Below, piece by piece: positions 51,172 to 59,676 of a stretch of DNA of 64,000 nucleotides. Within the stretch, counting starts at the first letter, position 1. Each line of letters opens with the position of its first letter. The translations under genes and the position numbers were made by a program. The stretch is from JAKANT01 sp035502095 (GTDB lineage Bacteria > Pseudomonadota > Gammaproteobacteria > Burkholderiales > Burkholderiaceae_F). The notes under the pieces were generated by a model. That model was not told the DNA's origin and did not search any database. It saw only the letters and a list, made by a program, of their open reading frames with translations. The stretch is from positions 1-64,000 of the forward strand of contig DATJUX010000010.1 in the NCBI GenBank assembly GCA_035502095.1. The letters are read 5' to 3'.

Positions 51172-51384
51172 TCACCGTCTGCCGCCGAGCACCAGCAGCA
51201 CGACCCCCACCGCAATCGCGCCGACGCCGGCCCACACGGGAACGTTGACCGACTGCTTCTCCTTGAGCGCGAACTCGATGGGGCCGACTTTCAGGTCGTG
51301 CGTGTTCTTCGTGTAGCTGAAGCCGCCGTAGACCAACGCGAGAACGCCGGCAGCGACGAGCACCACACCGATGAGCTTGCCCAT
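51172..51384 (-). CDS. Small DUF3185-like membrane protein
   Basis: The 70-aa protein has two hydrophobic spans (about residues 3-21 and 50-67) with TKNTHDLKVGPIEFALKEKQ between. This is the layout of DUF3185 and related small inner-membrane proteins. The function is unknown. Confidence 0.75.
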   Translation of the reverse strand: MGKLIGVVLVAAGVLALVYGGFSYTKNTHDLKVGPIEFALKEKQSVNVPVWAGVGAIAVGVVLLVLGGRR

Positions 51385-51497
51385 TGAACGTATCCCCCGC
51401 GAAGGCGCCGGGGCACGGCCGGAATGGCAACGCGGCCAGCGTCATCGTGCGATTGAACCACATCGCGGCACGGGCGTGCCGCGCCGGGCGCGCGTGA

Positions 51498-51700
51498 TCA
51501 GAGCGGCTCGAACGCGATCTTGTGCTTGCGCGGCTGATCCTCGATCAGCGAGCGCCATGGTCCGGTCGGGACCCAGACCTTCGTCACCGACTCGTAGGCC
51601 TGGCCTGCGCGGTCGCATCGACCGTCGCGCTCAGCGCGAGCCCGGCCGCCAGCAGGCGAAAGCGCCACCGCGGGCGCAGTGCCGTCGAAACGTCGGCCAT
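51498..51700 (-). pseudogene. Small secreted protein gene with a 5-bp duplication frameshift
   Basis: Read from ATG 51700, the frame gives a signal peptide (RFRLLAAGLALSATVDATAQA) but then stops after a few residues. The frame one step over continues with YESVTKVWVPTGPWRSLI and ends at 51498. The switch point is a tandem GGCCT GGCCT (51597-51606); removing one copy restores a single 65-codon gene. It begins immediately after the OsmC stop, with no gap. The family is unknown. It is a pseudogene, or a sequencing artefact. Confidence 0.7.
51597..51606. repeat. 5-bp tandem duplication causing a frameshift
   Basis: Two adjacent copies of GGCCT lie exactly where the small secreted-protein gene changes frame. 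A replication-slippage duplication explains both the repeat and the frameshift. Confidence 0.7.
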
Positions 51701-52246
51701 TCACGCCGCGGGCGGCGCCGCGCCGTCCGCGTCGTGGGCGCCGCGAATCCGCCGCGTGACCGCCAGCACCGGCGGGCGATTCAGGGTCTGGTAGACGACG
51801 CAGTAACGCTCCGTCAGCCGCAACAGCGTCGCGAGTTCTTCTTCGCTGGCATCGGTGTCGAGCGTGAACTGCAGGCGGATGTTGCGGAACCCGACCGGAA
51901 CCTCTTTCGAAAGTCCGAGCGTTCCACGAAAATCCAGATCGCCCTCGGCGGACAACGACGCACCGCGCAGGGGGATGCCGAGCGCAGTCGCCACCGCATT
52001 CAGCGTGACGCCCGCGCAGGCCACCAGGGCCTCGAGCAGCATGTCACCCGAGCATGCTGCCAGCCCGCTTCCGCCGGTTGCGGGGTGCAGGCCCGCCTCC
52101 ACGAGCGCTTTGCCGGTCTCGACCTTGCAGGTCACGCCCTCGCCGAGCCGGCCCTGCGCACGCAGCGTGATCAGCGCCGCCTCCGGCATCTCGCGGTAGC
52201 GTTCCTTCAGCGGTGCCTGCAGCGACCGCAATTCATCCGCGTTCAT
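51701..52246 (-). CDS. OsmC-family protein
   Basis: The 181-aa protein shows the OsmC fold: LEALVACAGVTLNAVATALG holds the central conserved Cys, and a second, RYCVVYQTL, holds the C-terminal Cys. These are the pair used by OsmC/Ohr peroxidases, here in a diverged OsmC-like subgroup. It may reduce organic hydroperoxides. ATG 52246 has AAGGAG 10 bp upstream. The small secreted-protein gene follows directly. Confidence 0.85.
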   Translation of the reverse strand: MNADELRSLQAPLKERYREMPEAALITLRAQGRLGEGVTCKVETGKALVEAGLHPATGGSGLAACSGDMLLEALVACAGVTLNAVATALGIPLRGASLSAEGDLDFRGTLGLSKEVPVGFRNIRLQFTLDTDASEEELATLLRLTERYCVVYQTLNRPPVLAVTRRIRGAHDADGAAPPAA

Positions 52247-52361
52247 GGCGCAAGGCTCCTTCCCGCGTCTCGCACAGGCCGATTCGAAGGCGCGAACTGT
52301 ACGCCGGCCCCGCCGCATTCGAGTGATGCAAAATGGACGGCTCCCGCTTCGTGGAGCCGCC

Positions 52362-53210
52362 ATGTCCGCCTCGTCTCCCGGCATCGCCGACAAGCGCCGC
52401 GCGTTCCATCAGTTGCACACGCAGGGTTGCTTCGTCATTCCCAACCCTTGGGACGTCGGCAGCGCTCGTTTCCTGCAGGGACTCGGCTTCAAGGCGCTCG
52501 CCACCACGAGTTCCGGTTTCGCCTGGTCGCGCGGGCACGCGGACAACTCGATCACGCGCGACATGGCGCTCGCGCACCTGCGCGAGATGGTTGCCGCCAC
52601 CGACGTGCCGGTCAATGCCGACTTCGAAAGCGGCTTCGCCGCGGATGCGACCGGGGTTGCGGAAAGCGTGCGCCTCGCTGTCGAGACCGGTGTCGCCGGC
52701 CTGTCGATCGAAGATTCGACCGGCGATCCGGCCAGGCCGCTGTTCGACCTCGACACCGCCGTAGCGCGCCTGCGCGCCGCGCGCGGCGCGATCGACAAGG
52801 CTGGCGGCGACACGCTCCTGGTCGGTCGTGCCGAGTGTTTCCTCGTCGGCAGGCCGGACATCGACGAGACCACAACGAGGTTGAAGGGCTACGCCGGCGC
52901 CGGCGCCGATTGCCTGTACGCGCCCGGCGTGCGGACACGCGAACACATCGCGGCCGTCGTTGCGGCCGTCGCACCCAAACCGGTCAATCTTCTGATCGGC
53001 TGGGCGTCCGAGATGAGCATGAGCGACATTGCGGCGCTCGGCGTGCGGCGCGTCAGCGTGGGCGGTGCGCTCGCACGTTCGGCATGGGGCGGCTTCATCC
53101 GCACCGCGCGCCTGCTCGCCGACCAGGGGCGTTTCGACGGATTCGCCGATGCAGCGCCGGGCCAGGAGCTGAACGGCTTCTTTCGCGCCGATCTCCCGCG
53201 CCGGGCCTGA
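52362..53210 (+). CDS. Isocitrate lyase / PEP mutase family protein
   Basis: The 282-aa TIM barrel has CFVIPNPWDVGSARFLQ near residue 23, the metal-binding VPVNADFESGFA and GLSIEDSTGD, and VGRAECFLVG. This is the carboxyphosphonoenolpyruvate mutase / 2,3-dimethylmalate lyase-like group, not true isocitrate lyase: the KKCGH active-site motif is absent. It probably cleaves or rearranges a C-C or C-P bond in an oxoacid-like compound. It is convergent with mfnE. Confidence 0.88.
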   Translation: MSASSPGIADKRRAFHQLHTQGCFVIPNPWDVGSARFLQGLGFKALATTSSGFAWSRGHADNSITRDMALAHLREMVAATDVPVNADFESGFAADATGVAESVRLAVETGVAGLSIEDSTGDPARPLFDLDTAVARLRAARGAIDKAGGDTLLVGRAECFLVGRPDIDETTTRLKGYAGAGADCLYAPGVRTREHIAAVVAAVAPKPVNLLIGWASEMSMSDIAALGVRRVSVGGALARSAWGGFIRTARLLADQGRFDGFADAAPGQELNGFFRADLPRRA

Positions 53211-53219
53211 CCGCGTACG

Positions 53220-53813
53220 TCAGGGCACCGCGCGGCCGTTGAGAAGCAGGCCACGCACGCGCGGAAGGTCCACCCGGTTCAGCAGTGTCACGGCATACGC
53301 GGCCTCGCTCGTAAAGCGCGGGAATTCCTGGTCGAGGATGCCCGCCGCCACGAATTGCACGACGTCCATCGACGGTTCGATCGCGCACGCCTTCACGAGC
53401 ACGAGTTCCTCCGCGTTCAGGCGGTTGGCGAGCCACGCCGCCAGGCTGTCCGAGGTCACGCCCCACGTGGTGAGCGGATCGCGCTGTTCGCGCAACACCT
53501 CGAACGGCAGCCAGACCGGCACGCGCGCCTGCTGCACGGTCCGGCGCAAATCGGCGTCGCCGGTCGCCAGCGCAAGCGCCGGGCAGATGCCCTTCATCAT
53601 CAGCGCCATCTGCGCCATCGCGAGTACCGCCATGTTGTGCGCGGCCAGGTCGTCGAAACGCCACAGTTCCTGCTGCTCGCGCACCTCGTCGGCGAAACCT
53701 CCGCCGCCGGGCACGATCACGACGCGGCCGCTCCCCAGTTCGACCAGCGTCTCGAGCCACGACTTGAGCAGGGGATCGCGGCTCAGGCTGCCGCCGAGTT
53801 TCACGACCCACAT
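53220..53813 (-). CDS. mfnE: Amino-acid-kinase-family protein, MfnE-like
   Basis: The 197-aa kinase starts WVVKLGGSLSRDPLLKSW and has IVPGGGGFADEVREQ, then a C-terminal LVKACAIEPSMDVVQFV. It matches the short aspartate/uridylate-kinase-like proteins of H4MPT clusters, related to archaeal MfnE, which phosphorylates (5-aminomethylfuran-3-yl)methyl phosphate to the diphosphate in methanofuran synthesis. It overlaps the mfnF-like gene by 13 bp, as expected for consecutive steps. Confidence 0.82.
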   Translation of the reverse strand: MWVVKLGGSLSRDPLLKSWLETLVELGSGRVVIVPGGGGFADEVREQQELWRFDDLAAHNMAVLAMAQMALMMKGICPALALATGDADLRRTVQQARVPVWLPFEVLREQRDPLTTWGVTSDSLAAWLANRLNAEELVLVKACAIEPSMDVVQFVAAGILDQEFPRFTSEAAYAVTLLNRVDLPRVRGLLLNGRAVP

Positions 53814-54874
53814 ACGAGCCTCGCTGCCTCGGCGCGACGATGGTCGGAGAACAGCACGGCGACCGCAACACTCGGTGCGCAGATGCGCGTGCAGCGTGCG
53901 GCGTCTCCGGTCGCGCCGAGCAGGCGGTCGAAGTCGACGCAGCGCCGGCCCAGGCCTTGCGCGATCTCGCGCGCCAGGAAATCGCCGCAGCCCGCAGCGA
54001 CCACCGGTGCCTGGACCGACAGCGCGCTCGCGGCCAGCACCCGCTCGACGGATTCTTCGATCAGGCGCAACTGCGCGCCGCGAAACACCTGCGCGAGATC
54101 GAGCCATTCCGCGGCATCGGCTTCGCGCGCATCGCGCCCGATCATGCGCGCCAGCCTGGCGCAGGTCGCACCTCGATCCTTGCCGCGCCGGTCCGCGGTG
54201 TCGTGCTGGTCGAAGCGCGTGTCCAGTTCGCCCGTCAGCCGATACACGTCGGCCGCGGTCGCGAACCATTCGTTCATCACGTTGCACGCGCGATCGCCGA
54301 AGTGCACGCGCTGGGCAAGCGCGCACAGCGGCGTGCGCACCACGCCCTGGTAGACGAGTTCACCGGTCTCGAGTCGCGCCGCATCGCCCCGGCCGCGCGC
54401 CACCACACGGCCGCGCCGCACCGGCACCACGTCGGTCGTGGTCGATCCGATGTCGATCAGCAACGCCTCGTCGAGGCGCAGCGCCACGCACGCGGCGGAT
54501 GCGAGCCAGTTGGCCGAGGCGACGCGCTGCCAGTCATGGATGGCGGCGGCCGGCTCGAGCCAGTCCGACCCGGCGAAGAACCACACGTGCACGCCCAGCA
54601 ACTGGACCAGGTGTTCCACCAGCGCGGTCACGCCGGCCTCGCGGTCGGCGAAGAGGTCGACCATCTCGCCGGTCATCGTCACCGCATGATGCGCATCGCG
54701 CATGCTCGGCCAGCGTGCCTGCACGGATGCCAGCGCGCCATCGATCGTGTCCAGGCCCAGCCACAGCGTGCACGGCACCTGCATCACGTCGATCACCACG
54801 CCGCGCTCGACCAGCGCCGCCTTCATGTGGGCGCCGCCGATGTCCCAACCGATGACCCTTTCCGCGCTGCTCAT
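53801..54874 (-). CDS. mfnF: H4MPT-linked C1-transfer protein, MfnF-like
   Basis: The 357-aa protein is of the hydantoinase/oxoprolinase-like ASKHA type: VIGWDIGGAHMKAALVERG at the N-terminus, LLIDIGSTTTDVVPV near residue 137 and VVAAGCGDFLAREIA near 290. It belongs to the group annotated as probable H4MPT-linked C1-transfer pathway proteins. The archaeal homologue MfnF joins the furan diphosphate to tyramine; in bacteria tyrosine is the proposed partner. It lies between mfnE-like and ATP-grasp genes, all overlapping. Confidence 0.84.
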   Translation of the reverse strand: MSSAERVIGWDIGGAHMKAALVERGVVIDVMQVPCTLWLGLDTIDGALASVQARWPSMRDAHHAVTMTGEMVDLFADREAGVTALVEHLVQLLGVHVWFFAGSDWLEPAAAIHDWQRVASANWLASAACVALRLDEALLIDIGSTTTDVVPVRRGRVVARGRGDAARLETGELVYQGVVRTPLCALAQRVHFGDRACNVMNEWFATAADVYRLTGELDTRFDQHDTADRRGKDRGATCARLARMIGRDAREADAAEWLDLAQVFRGAQLRLIEESVERVLAASALSVQAPVVAAGCGDFLAREIAQGLGRRCVDFDRLLGATGDAARCTRICAPSVAVAVLFSDHRRAEAARLVCGS

Positions 54875-55869
54875 GCTGATCGAAACGAGGCGTGGCCTTC
54901 CCGCCGGGCGATGTCGGATCGAAACATGGCTAACACGTCGCGTGCCAGGTTGCGTCCCAGCCTGTGCGACAGTCCCACATATGCGCAGGTCAGGCGCGGA
55001 TTTATCTCGATGACGACCGGGCCATGCGGCGCTGCGACGAGGTCGAACCCGACGAAGCCGCGCAGGCCCGGCAACGTCTGCGCCGCTCGCGTGGCGACCC
55101 TTGCGACCTGCCGCCCGAGCGTGCTCGCCCGATCCACGGCATCGATGCTCACGCCGCGAAACGACACCTGCCCCCGCTCGTCCACGTCGACGTGCTGCCG
55201 GTTGATCGCGAGCAGTTCGGTGCGCCATGCGCTGCACAGCATCGAAACGCTGAGCGCCTCGCCGTCGATCCAGGGCTCGAGCACGGCCACCTTGCCAAGC
55301 TCGACGCGCCGCCGCCATTCGAATTCGCCCGCCTCAAACGACGCGAACACCTGCGCGTCACAGGCGCCGGCGCCGTCGTCCGGCTTCACCACCCAGCGCC
55401 CCGCCACCGCTACGGCGCCCGGGCGCCACGGGCTCGTTGCCGCGATGCCCGCTTGCGCGAGATGGCGCGCGGTCGACGATTTGCTCGACGCGAGCGCGAT
55501 GGTCGGCGCGTCGCAGCCGATCCATTGCCCGCCCGGCACCGCAGCAGCGAGCGTGGCGAGCGCGGCGTCGCTTTCGGGAGCCACCACCCACACGAGATCG
55601 TGTGCGCGCGCCATGACACGCACGAAGTCGCGCGCACTTTGACCGCGCCTGGCAACGGCGTAGCGCAGTCGCGACGCCGCGATGGGGCGGTCGCCCTCGA
55701 TGGTCGCGCAGGTGATCTCGATCTCCTCGATCCGGACGAGGTCGGCGACAATGGCGTCGCGCATCGAGCGGCCCTGGGCCAGGAGATGCCGCGCGGCGGG
55801 GTGGGCCTCCTGCTGTGCGGGCTGCCCACCGCCGCTCAGGTACTCATAGACGAAGACGCTGCCTGCCAT
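54871..55869 (-). CDS. ATP-grasp ligase, MfnD-like
   Basis: The 332-aa ATP-grasp protein starts SVFVYEYLSGGGQ. It has ATP-grasp segments ALASSKSSTARHLAQAGI and RWVVKPDDGAGACDAQVF, and the metal-binding PVVIEINPRLTCAYVGLSHRL. It resembles the tyramine-glutamate ligase MfnD and its neighbours in methylotroph clusters, so it probably builds the glutamate tail of methylofuran (inference). It is first gene of the minus-strand trio. Its ATG lies only 15 bp from the divergent HisA-like start. Confidence 0.8.
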   Translation of the reverse strand: MAGSVFVYEYLSGGGQPAQQEAHPAARHLLAQGRSMRDAIVADLVRIEEIEITCATIEGDRPIAASRLRYAVARRGQSARDFVRVMARAHDLVWVVAPESDAALATLAAAVPGGQWIGCDAPTIALASSKSSTARHLAQAGIAATSPWRPGAVAVAGRWVVKPDDGAGACDAQVFASFEAGEFEWRRRVELGKVAVLEPWIDGEALSVSMLCSAWRTELLAINRQHVDVDERGQVSFRGVSIDAVDRASTLGRQVARVATRAAQTLPGLRGFVGFDLVAAPHGPVVIEINPRLTCAYVGLSHRLGRNLARDVLAMFRSDIARREGHASFRSA

Positions 55870-55884
55870 GTCGCATCGCGTGCC

Positions 55885-56571
55885 GTGAAACTCGTTCCTG
55901 TCATCGACCTCGCCGCCGGCACCGTCGTGCGCGCCGTACGGGGTGAGCGCGAACGATACCGTCCGATCGTCTCGCGCCTGTGCGAGGGGCACGATCCGGC
56001 CGACGTTGCCGTGGCGCTCGCTGCATATTGCGCCGCCGACACCCTGTACCTGGCCGATCTCGATGCGATCCGTGGCGGCGCCTTGCAGCAGGCGGCGCTG
56101 GCGCGCATTGCGGCCGCACTGCCGGCGTGCAGGTTGTGGCTCGATGCGGGATTCGCGCGCGTGCGCGACGCGGACGGCGTGCGCACGGACAACATCGAGC
56201 CTGTGTTCGGCAGCGAGTCGCTCGCGGACGAGAGCGAACTGGCACGTTTGCGCGGCCGTTCCGATGTCCTGCTCTCCCTCGACCAGCGCGGCGGCGTGCC
56301 GATGGATCCGGCCGGCTGCTGGCGGCGCGAAGACTGCTGGCCGGACCGGGTGATCGTGATGACGCTCGATCGCGTCGGCGCCGGCAGCGGGCCCGACCTC
56401 GCGACCCTGGCGGCGGTGCGACAAAGGGCGGGTGGACGCACGGTGATCGGCGCCGGTGGCATACGCAGTGCCGACGACCTGCGTGCCGCACAGGAAGCCG
56501 GGGCGGCAGCGTGGCTGGTCGCGTCCGCGCTGCATGACATGGCGATACCGCCGATGCGGCATCCACAGTGA
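55885..56571 (+). CDS. HisA/HisF-like TIM-barrel protein of the H4MPT cluster
   Basis: The 228-aa protein opens KLVPVIDLAAGTVVRAVRGER and has LYLADLDAIRGG and GAGGIRSADDLRAAQEAGA, clearly related to HisA. However, no other histidine gene is near, and it has an insertion giving LARLRGRSDVLLSLDQRGG. HisA-like genes recur in H4MPT clusters and probably act in cofactor synthesis. GTG 55885 is used as the only start fitting the family N-terminus. The gene sits immediately upstream of fhcB. Confidence 0.83.
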   Translation: MKLVPVIDLAAGTVVRAVRGERERYRPIVSRLCEGHDPADVAVALAAYCAADTLYLADLDAIRGGALQQAALARIAAALPACRLWLDAGFARVRDADGVRTDNIEPVFGSESLADESELARLRGRSDVLLSLDQRGGVPMDPAGCWRREDCWPDRVIVMTLDRVGAGSGPDLATLAAVRQRAGGRTVIGAGGIRSADDLRAAQEAGAAAWLVASALHDMAIPPMRHPQ

Positions 56572-56737
56572 CAGACTGTTGCACATCCGCTTTTACGGGA
56601 AGCAGCCTGTTGCGCGCCCATGACCCGCCACGACAGGCAGAATCGTCGCCCGCACCGGCCCGCGCTCGACGTCGAGCCGCGTGGCGCGATCGGCCTCGCG
56701 TTCCCGCAATGGCACGTCGCTTGCACTTCGGCGCTGG

Positions 56738-57991
56738 ATGACACCCTGGACCTGCCCCTTCTGCGCGCTGCTGTGCGATCGCTTCGCGCTCGAGTCCACC
56801 GCAAGCGGAGCATTGGAGTTGCACGGCAGCGACTGTCCGCGCGCAACGCGTGCGCTGGCTCAATCCGGCGCGACGCCCGCGCGCGCGCAGCCGACCATCG
56901 AAGGCAGCACGGCAACGCTCGACGCCGCGATCGATGCGGCGGCGGACGTGCTTGGCGGTGCGCGCCAGCCGTTGTTCGGCGGGCTCGCTACCGACATCGC
57001 GGGCGCGCGGGCGCTCTACGCGCTGGCGAACTCGTGCCACGCGATCCTCGATCACGCGCACAGCAACGGCCTGCTGCCCGGCCTCCGAACGCTGCAGGAT
57101 CGCGGGCTCTTGCAGACGACACTCGCGGAGATCCGCAATCGCGCCGACCTGATGGTCGTGTTCGGCACGCAGCCGTCGCAGGAGTATCCCGAGTTCTTTC
57201 GCCGCTGCGGCGTCGGCGATGCGATCTCGCCTCTGCGCGAGATCGTTTTCGTGGGCACGGCGGTCGATCCGGCCAGCACGGGCGCCGCGGTCGTCGCCGC
57301 GCGCAGCCTGCCGTGGTCGGGCGATGCGTACGCGACGCTGGCGGCGTTGAACGCGCTGTGCAAGCGGCGCCAGATCGAGGCAGCGGGCGCCCTGCGCGAG
57401 CTCGCGCAGCGCATGCTCGCAGCGAAGTATGTCGTTCTCGTCTGGGAGCCTGGCCGGCTGCCGGGAACGCATCGCGAGCTGCTGGTCGAATCGATCAATC
57501 AACTGGGCAAGACGGTCAATCGCACCACGCGCGCGGGCGGTCTTGCGCTCGCCGGCAACGACGGCGGGCACTCGGCCAACCAGACCCTGACCTGGCTGAG
57601 CGGCCTGCCGCTGCGAACCGGCGTGCACCCGGGCGGACTCGCCCACGAGCCGCATCGCTACGCGGGCAGCCGCCTGCTCGCCGATCGGGCGGTCGATGCC
57701 CTGCTCTGGATCGCGAGCTTCGGCACGGACCACGTACCCGGCACGGGCAACGCCACGTCATCGCTGCCGACGATCGTGCTCGCGCACCCCGCGCATGCGG
57801 CGCGCGCCGCGGCGCGCGTCTTCATTCCGGTCGCGACCCCCGGCATCGGCGCACCGGGTCACCTGTTCCGGCTCGACGGCGTGGTGGTCGTTCCGCTCGC
57901 CAAGGTGCGCGACGACGGTCTGCCCGCCGTCGCCGCGGTCGTCGAGCGCATCGACGCACGCCTGAAGCGCGTGCGCAGGCAATCGGCATGA
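56738..57991 (+). CDS. fhcB: Formyltransferase/hydrolase complex subunit B
   Basis: FhcB is related to the catalytic subunit of formylmethanofuran dehydrogenase. In bacteria the Fhc complex only transfers and hydrolyses the formyl group, so this subunit is thought to be structural. The 417-aa protein begins MTPWTCPFCALLCDRF with the FwdB-like Cys pair, and has LLPGLRTLQDRGLLQ and GGHSANQTLTWLSGLPLRTG. ATG 56738 is chosen over a GTG at 56681 because it places CPFC at the usual N-terminal position. It overlaps fhcA by ATGA. Confidence 0.9.
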   Translation: MTPWTCPFCALLCDRFALESTASGALELHGSDCPRATRALAQSGATPARAQPTIEGSTATLDAAIDAAADVLGGARQPLFGGLATDIAGARALYALANSCHAILDHAHSNGLLPGLRTLQDRGLLQTTLAEIRNRADLMVVFGTQPSQEYPEFFRRCGVGDAISPLREIVFVGTAVDPASTGAAVVAARSLPWSGDAYATLAALNALCKRRQIEAAGALRELAQRMLAAKYVVLVWEPGRLPGTHRELLVESINQLGKTVNRTTRAGGLALAGNDGGHSANQTLTWLSGLPLRTGVHPGGLAHEPHRYAGSRLLADRAVDALLWIASFGTDHVPGTGNATSSLPTIVLAHPAHAARAAARVFIPVATPGIGAPGHLFRLDGVVVVPLAKVRDDGLPAVAAVVERIDARLKRVRRQSA

Positions 57992-59676
57992 CGACGTTGC
58001 GCATCCGCGGCGGGCGCGTGTTCGACCCGGCCAACGACGAAGACGGCGTCGTGCGCGAGGTCTGCGTGCGCGACGGCCGCATCGTGGCGCCGTTTCCGCC
58101 GGGCCAGCCGGTCGATCAGGACCTCGACGCGCACGGCTCGATCGTGCTCGCGGGCGGCATCGACCTGCACTCGCACATCGGCGGCGGCAAGGTCAACCTC
58201 GCGCGCATGTTGCTGCCCGAGGATCACCGCGGCGCGGTACCGCCCGACAACCCGCTCCAGCTCGCCTCGTGCGGACGGTGCGCACCGGGAACGCTTTGCA
58301 CCGGCTATCGCTATGCCGAGATGGGCTACACGGCCGCATTCGAGCCCGCTATGCTGCCCTCGAACGCACGCCAGGCTCATTTCGAGATGGGCGATACGCC
58401 GATCATCGATCACGGCGCCTACGTCCTGCTCGGCAACGACGATTTCCTGCTCCGGCTGCTCGCGCAGGACGCGCCCTCCGAGCGCATCCGCGACTACGTC
58501 GGCTGGACCATCAACGCAAGCAAGGCGCTCGGCGTGAAGGTGGTCAACCCGGGCGGCATCTCCGCCTTCAAGTTCAACCAGCGCGCCCTCGACGTCGACG
58601 AGCGGCACGTGCACTACGGGGTCACGCCGCGCCGCGTGCTGCATGCGCTCGCACGCGCGCTGATGGAGCTCGGCGTGCCGCATCCGTTGCACATCCACGC
58701 GAGCAACCTCGGCGTTGCGGGCAACGTGACCTCCACGCTCGCCACGATCGATGCGCTCGACGGAATGCCGGGCCACCTGACGCACATCCAGTTCCACAGC
58801 TACGGCAACGAGGGCCCGAAGAAATTTTCCTCCGCCGCACGCACGATCGCGCAGGCGGTGAACGCACACCGCAACATCAGCGTCGACGTCGGCCAGATCA
58901 TCTTCGGCCAGACCGTGACGGCTTCGGGCGACACCATGCGGCAGGTCGCCAACAGCGATCTGGCCAGTCCGCGCAAGTGGGTCGCCGCCGACATCGAATG
59001 CGACGCCGGGTGCGGCGTGGTCCCGTTCCGCTATCGCGAGGCGAACTACGTCAACGCGCTGCAGTGGGCCATCGGCCTCGAGCTGTTTCTGCTCGTCGAC
59101 GATCCCTGGCGCATCGTTCTCACGACCGACCACCCCAACGGCGGGCCGTTCACGAGCTATCCGCACCTGATCCGCCTGCTGATGGACCGCTCGTTCCGGG
59201 CCGAGCAGCTGGCGAAGCTGCATCCGGAGGTCGCCGCCAACGCCGAACTCGGCCAGCTCAAGCGCGAGCTGTCGCTGTACGAAATCGCCATCCTGACGCG
59301 CGCCGCGCCCGCGCGCCTGCTCGGGCTGAAGGATCGCGGCCACCTCGGCGTCGGCGCCGCCGCCGATATCGCGGTCTACCGCGACCAGCCCGACCGCGAA
59401 GCGATGTTCACCACACCGCTGTGCGTGTTCAAGGATGGCGAGCTGGTCGCGCGCGACGGCCGTATCACCGCTGCGCCGGCGGGCGGCGTGCATTTCGTGG
59501 CGCCCGACTACGACCGGTCGATCGAGCGCGAACTGGAAGGCTACAGCGACAAGTACCTTGCGCTCGCATTCCGCCACGCGGCGATCGGCAAGGACGAACT
59601 GTGCGACTGCTGCAATCGCGGCGGCCGGCTGCTGCCGGCCGAATGCCGTCCGGCGGAGGCGCGCGATGCTGGTTAA
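57988..59676 (+). CDS. fhcA: Formyltransferase/hydrolase complex subunit A
   Basis: FhcA hydrolyses formylmethylofuran to formate, the last step of the pathway. The 562-aa amidohydrolase has the first metal motif IDLHSHIGGGK near residue 55, the carboxylated-Lys region VVNPGGISAFKFN, HIHASNLGVAGN, HIQFHSYGNEGPK and TTDHPNGGPFTSYPHL. ATG 57988 overlaps the fhcB stop. A longer frame upstream of it is only the shadow of fhcB. Confidence 0.95.
   Translation: MTTLRIRGGRVFDPANDEDGVVREVCVRDGRIVAPFPPGQPVDQDLDAHGSIVLAGGIDLHSHIGGGKVNLARMLLPEDHRGAVPPDNPLQLASCGRCAPGTLCTGYRYAEMGYTAAFEPAMLPSNARQAHFEMGDTPIIDHGAYVLLGNDDFLLRLLAQDAPSERIRDYVGWTINASKALGVKVVNPGGISAFKFNQRALDVDERHVHYGVTPRRVLHALARALMELGVPHPLHIHASNLGVAGNVTSTLATIDALDGMPGHLTHIQFHSYGNEGPKKFSSAARTIAQAVNAHRNISVDVGQIIFGQTVTASGDTMRQVANSDLASPRKWVAADIECDAGCGVVPFRYREANYVNALQWAIGLELFLLVDDPWRIVLTTDHPNGGPFTSYPHLIRLLMDRSFRAEQLAKLHPEVAANAELGQLKRELSLYEIAILTRAAPARLLGLKDRGHLGVGAAADIAVYRDQPDREAMFTTPLCVFKDGELVARDGRITAAPAGGVHFVAPDYDRSIERELEGYSDKYLALAFRHAAIGKDELCDCCNRGGRLLPAECRPAEARDAG

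Noticed and set aside
56620..57987. Possible N-terminal extension of FhcA
   Set aside because: It is the third-position shadow of fhcB; FhcA family sequence begins at ATG 57988.
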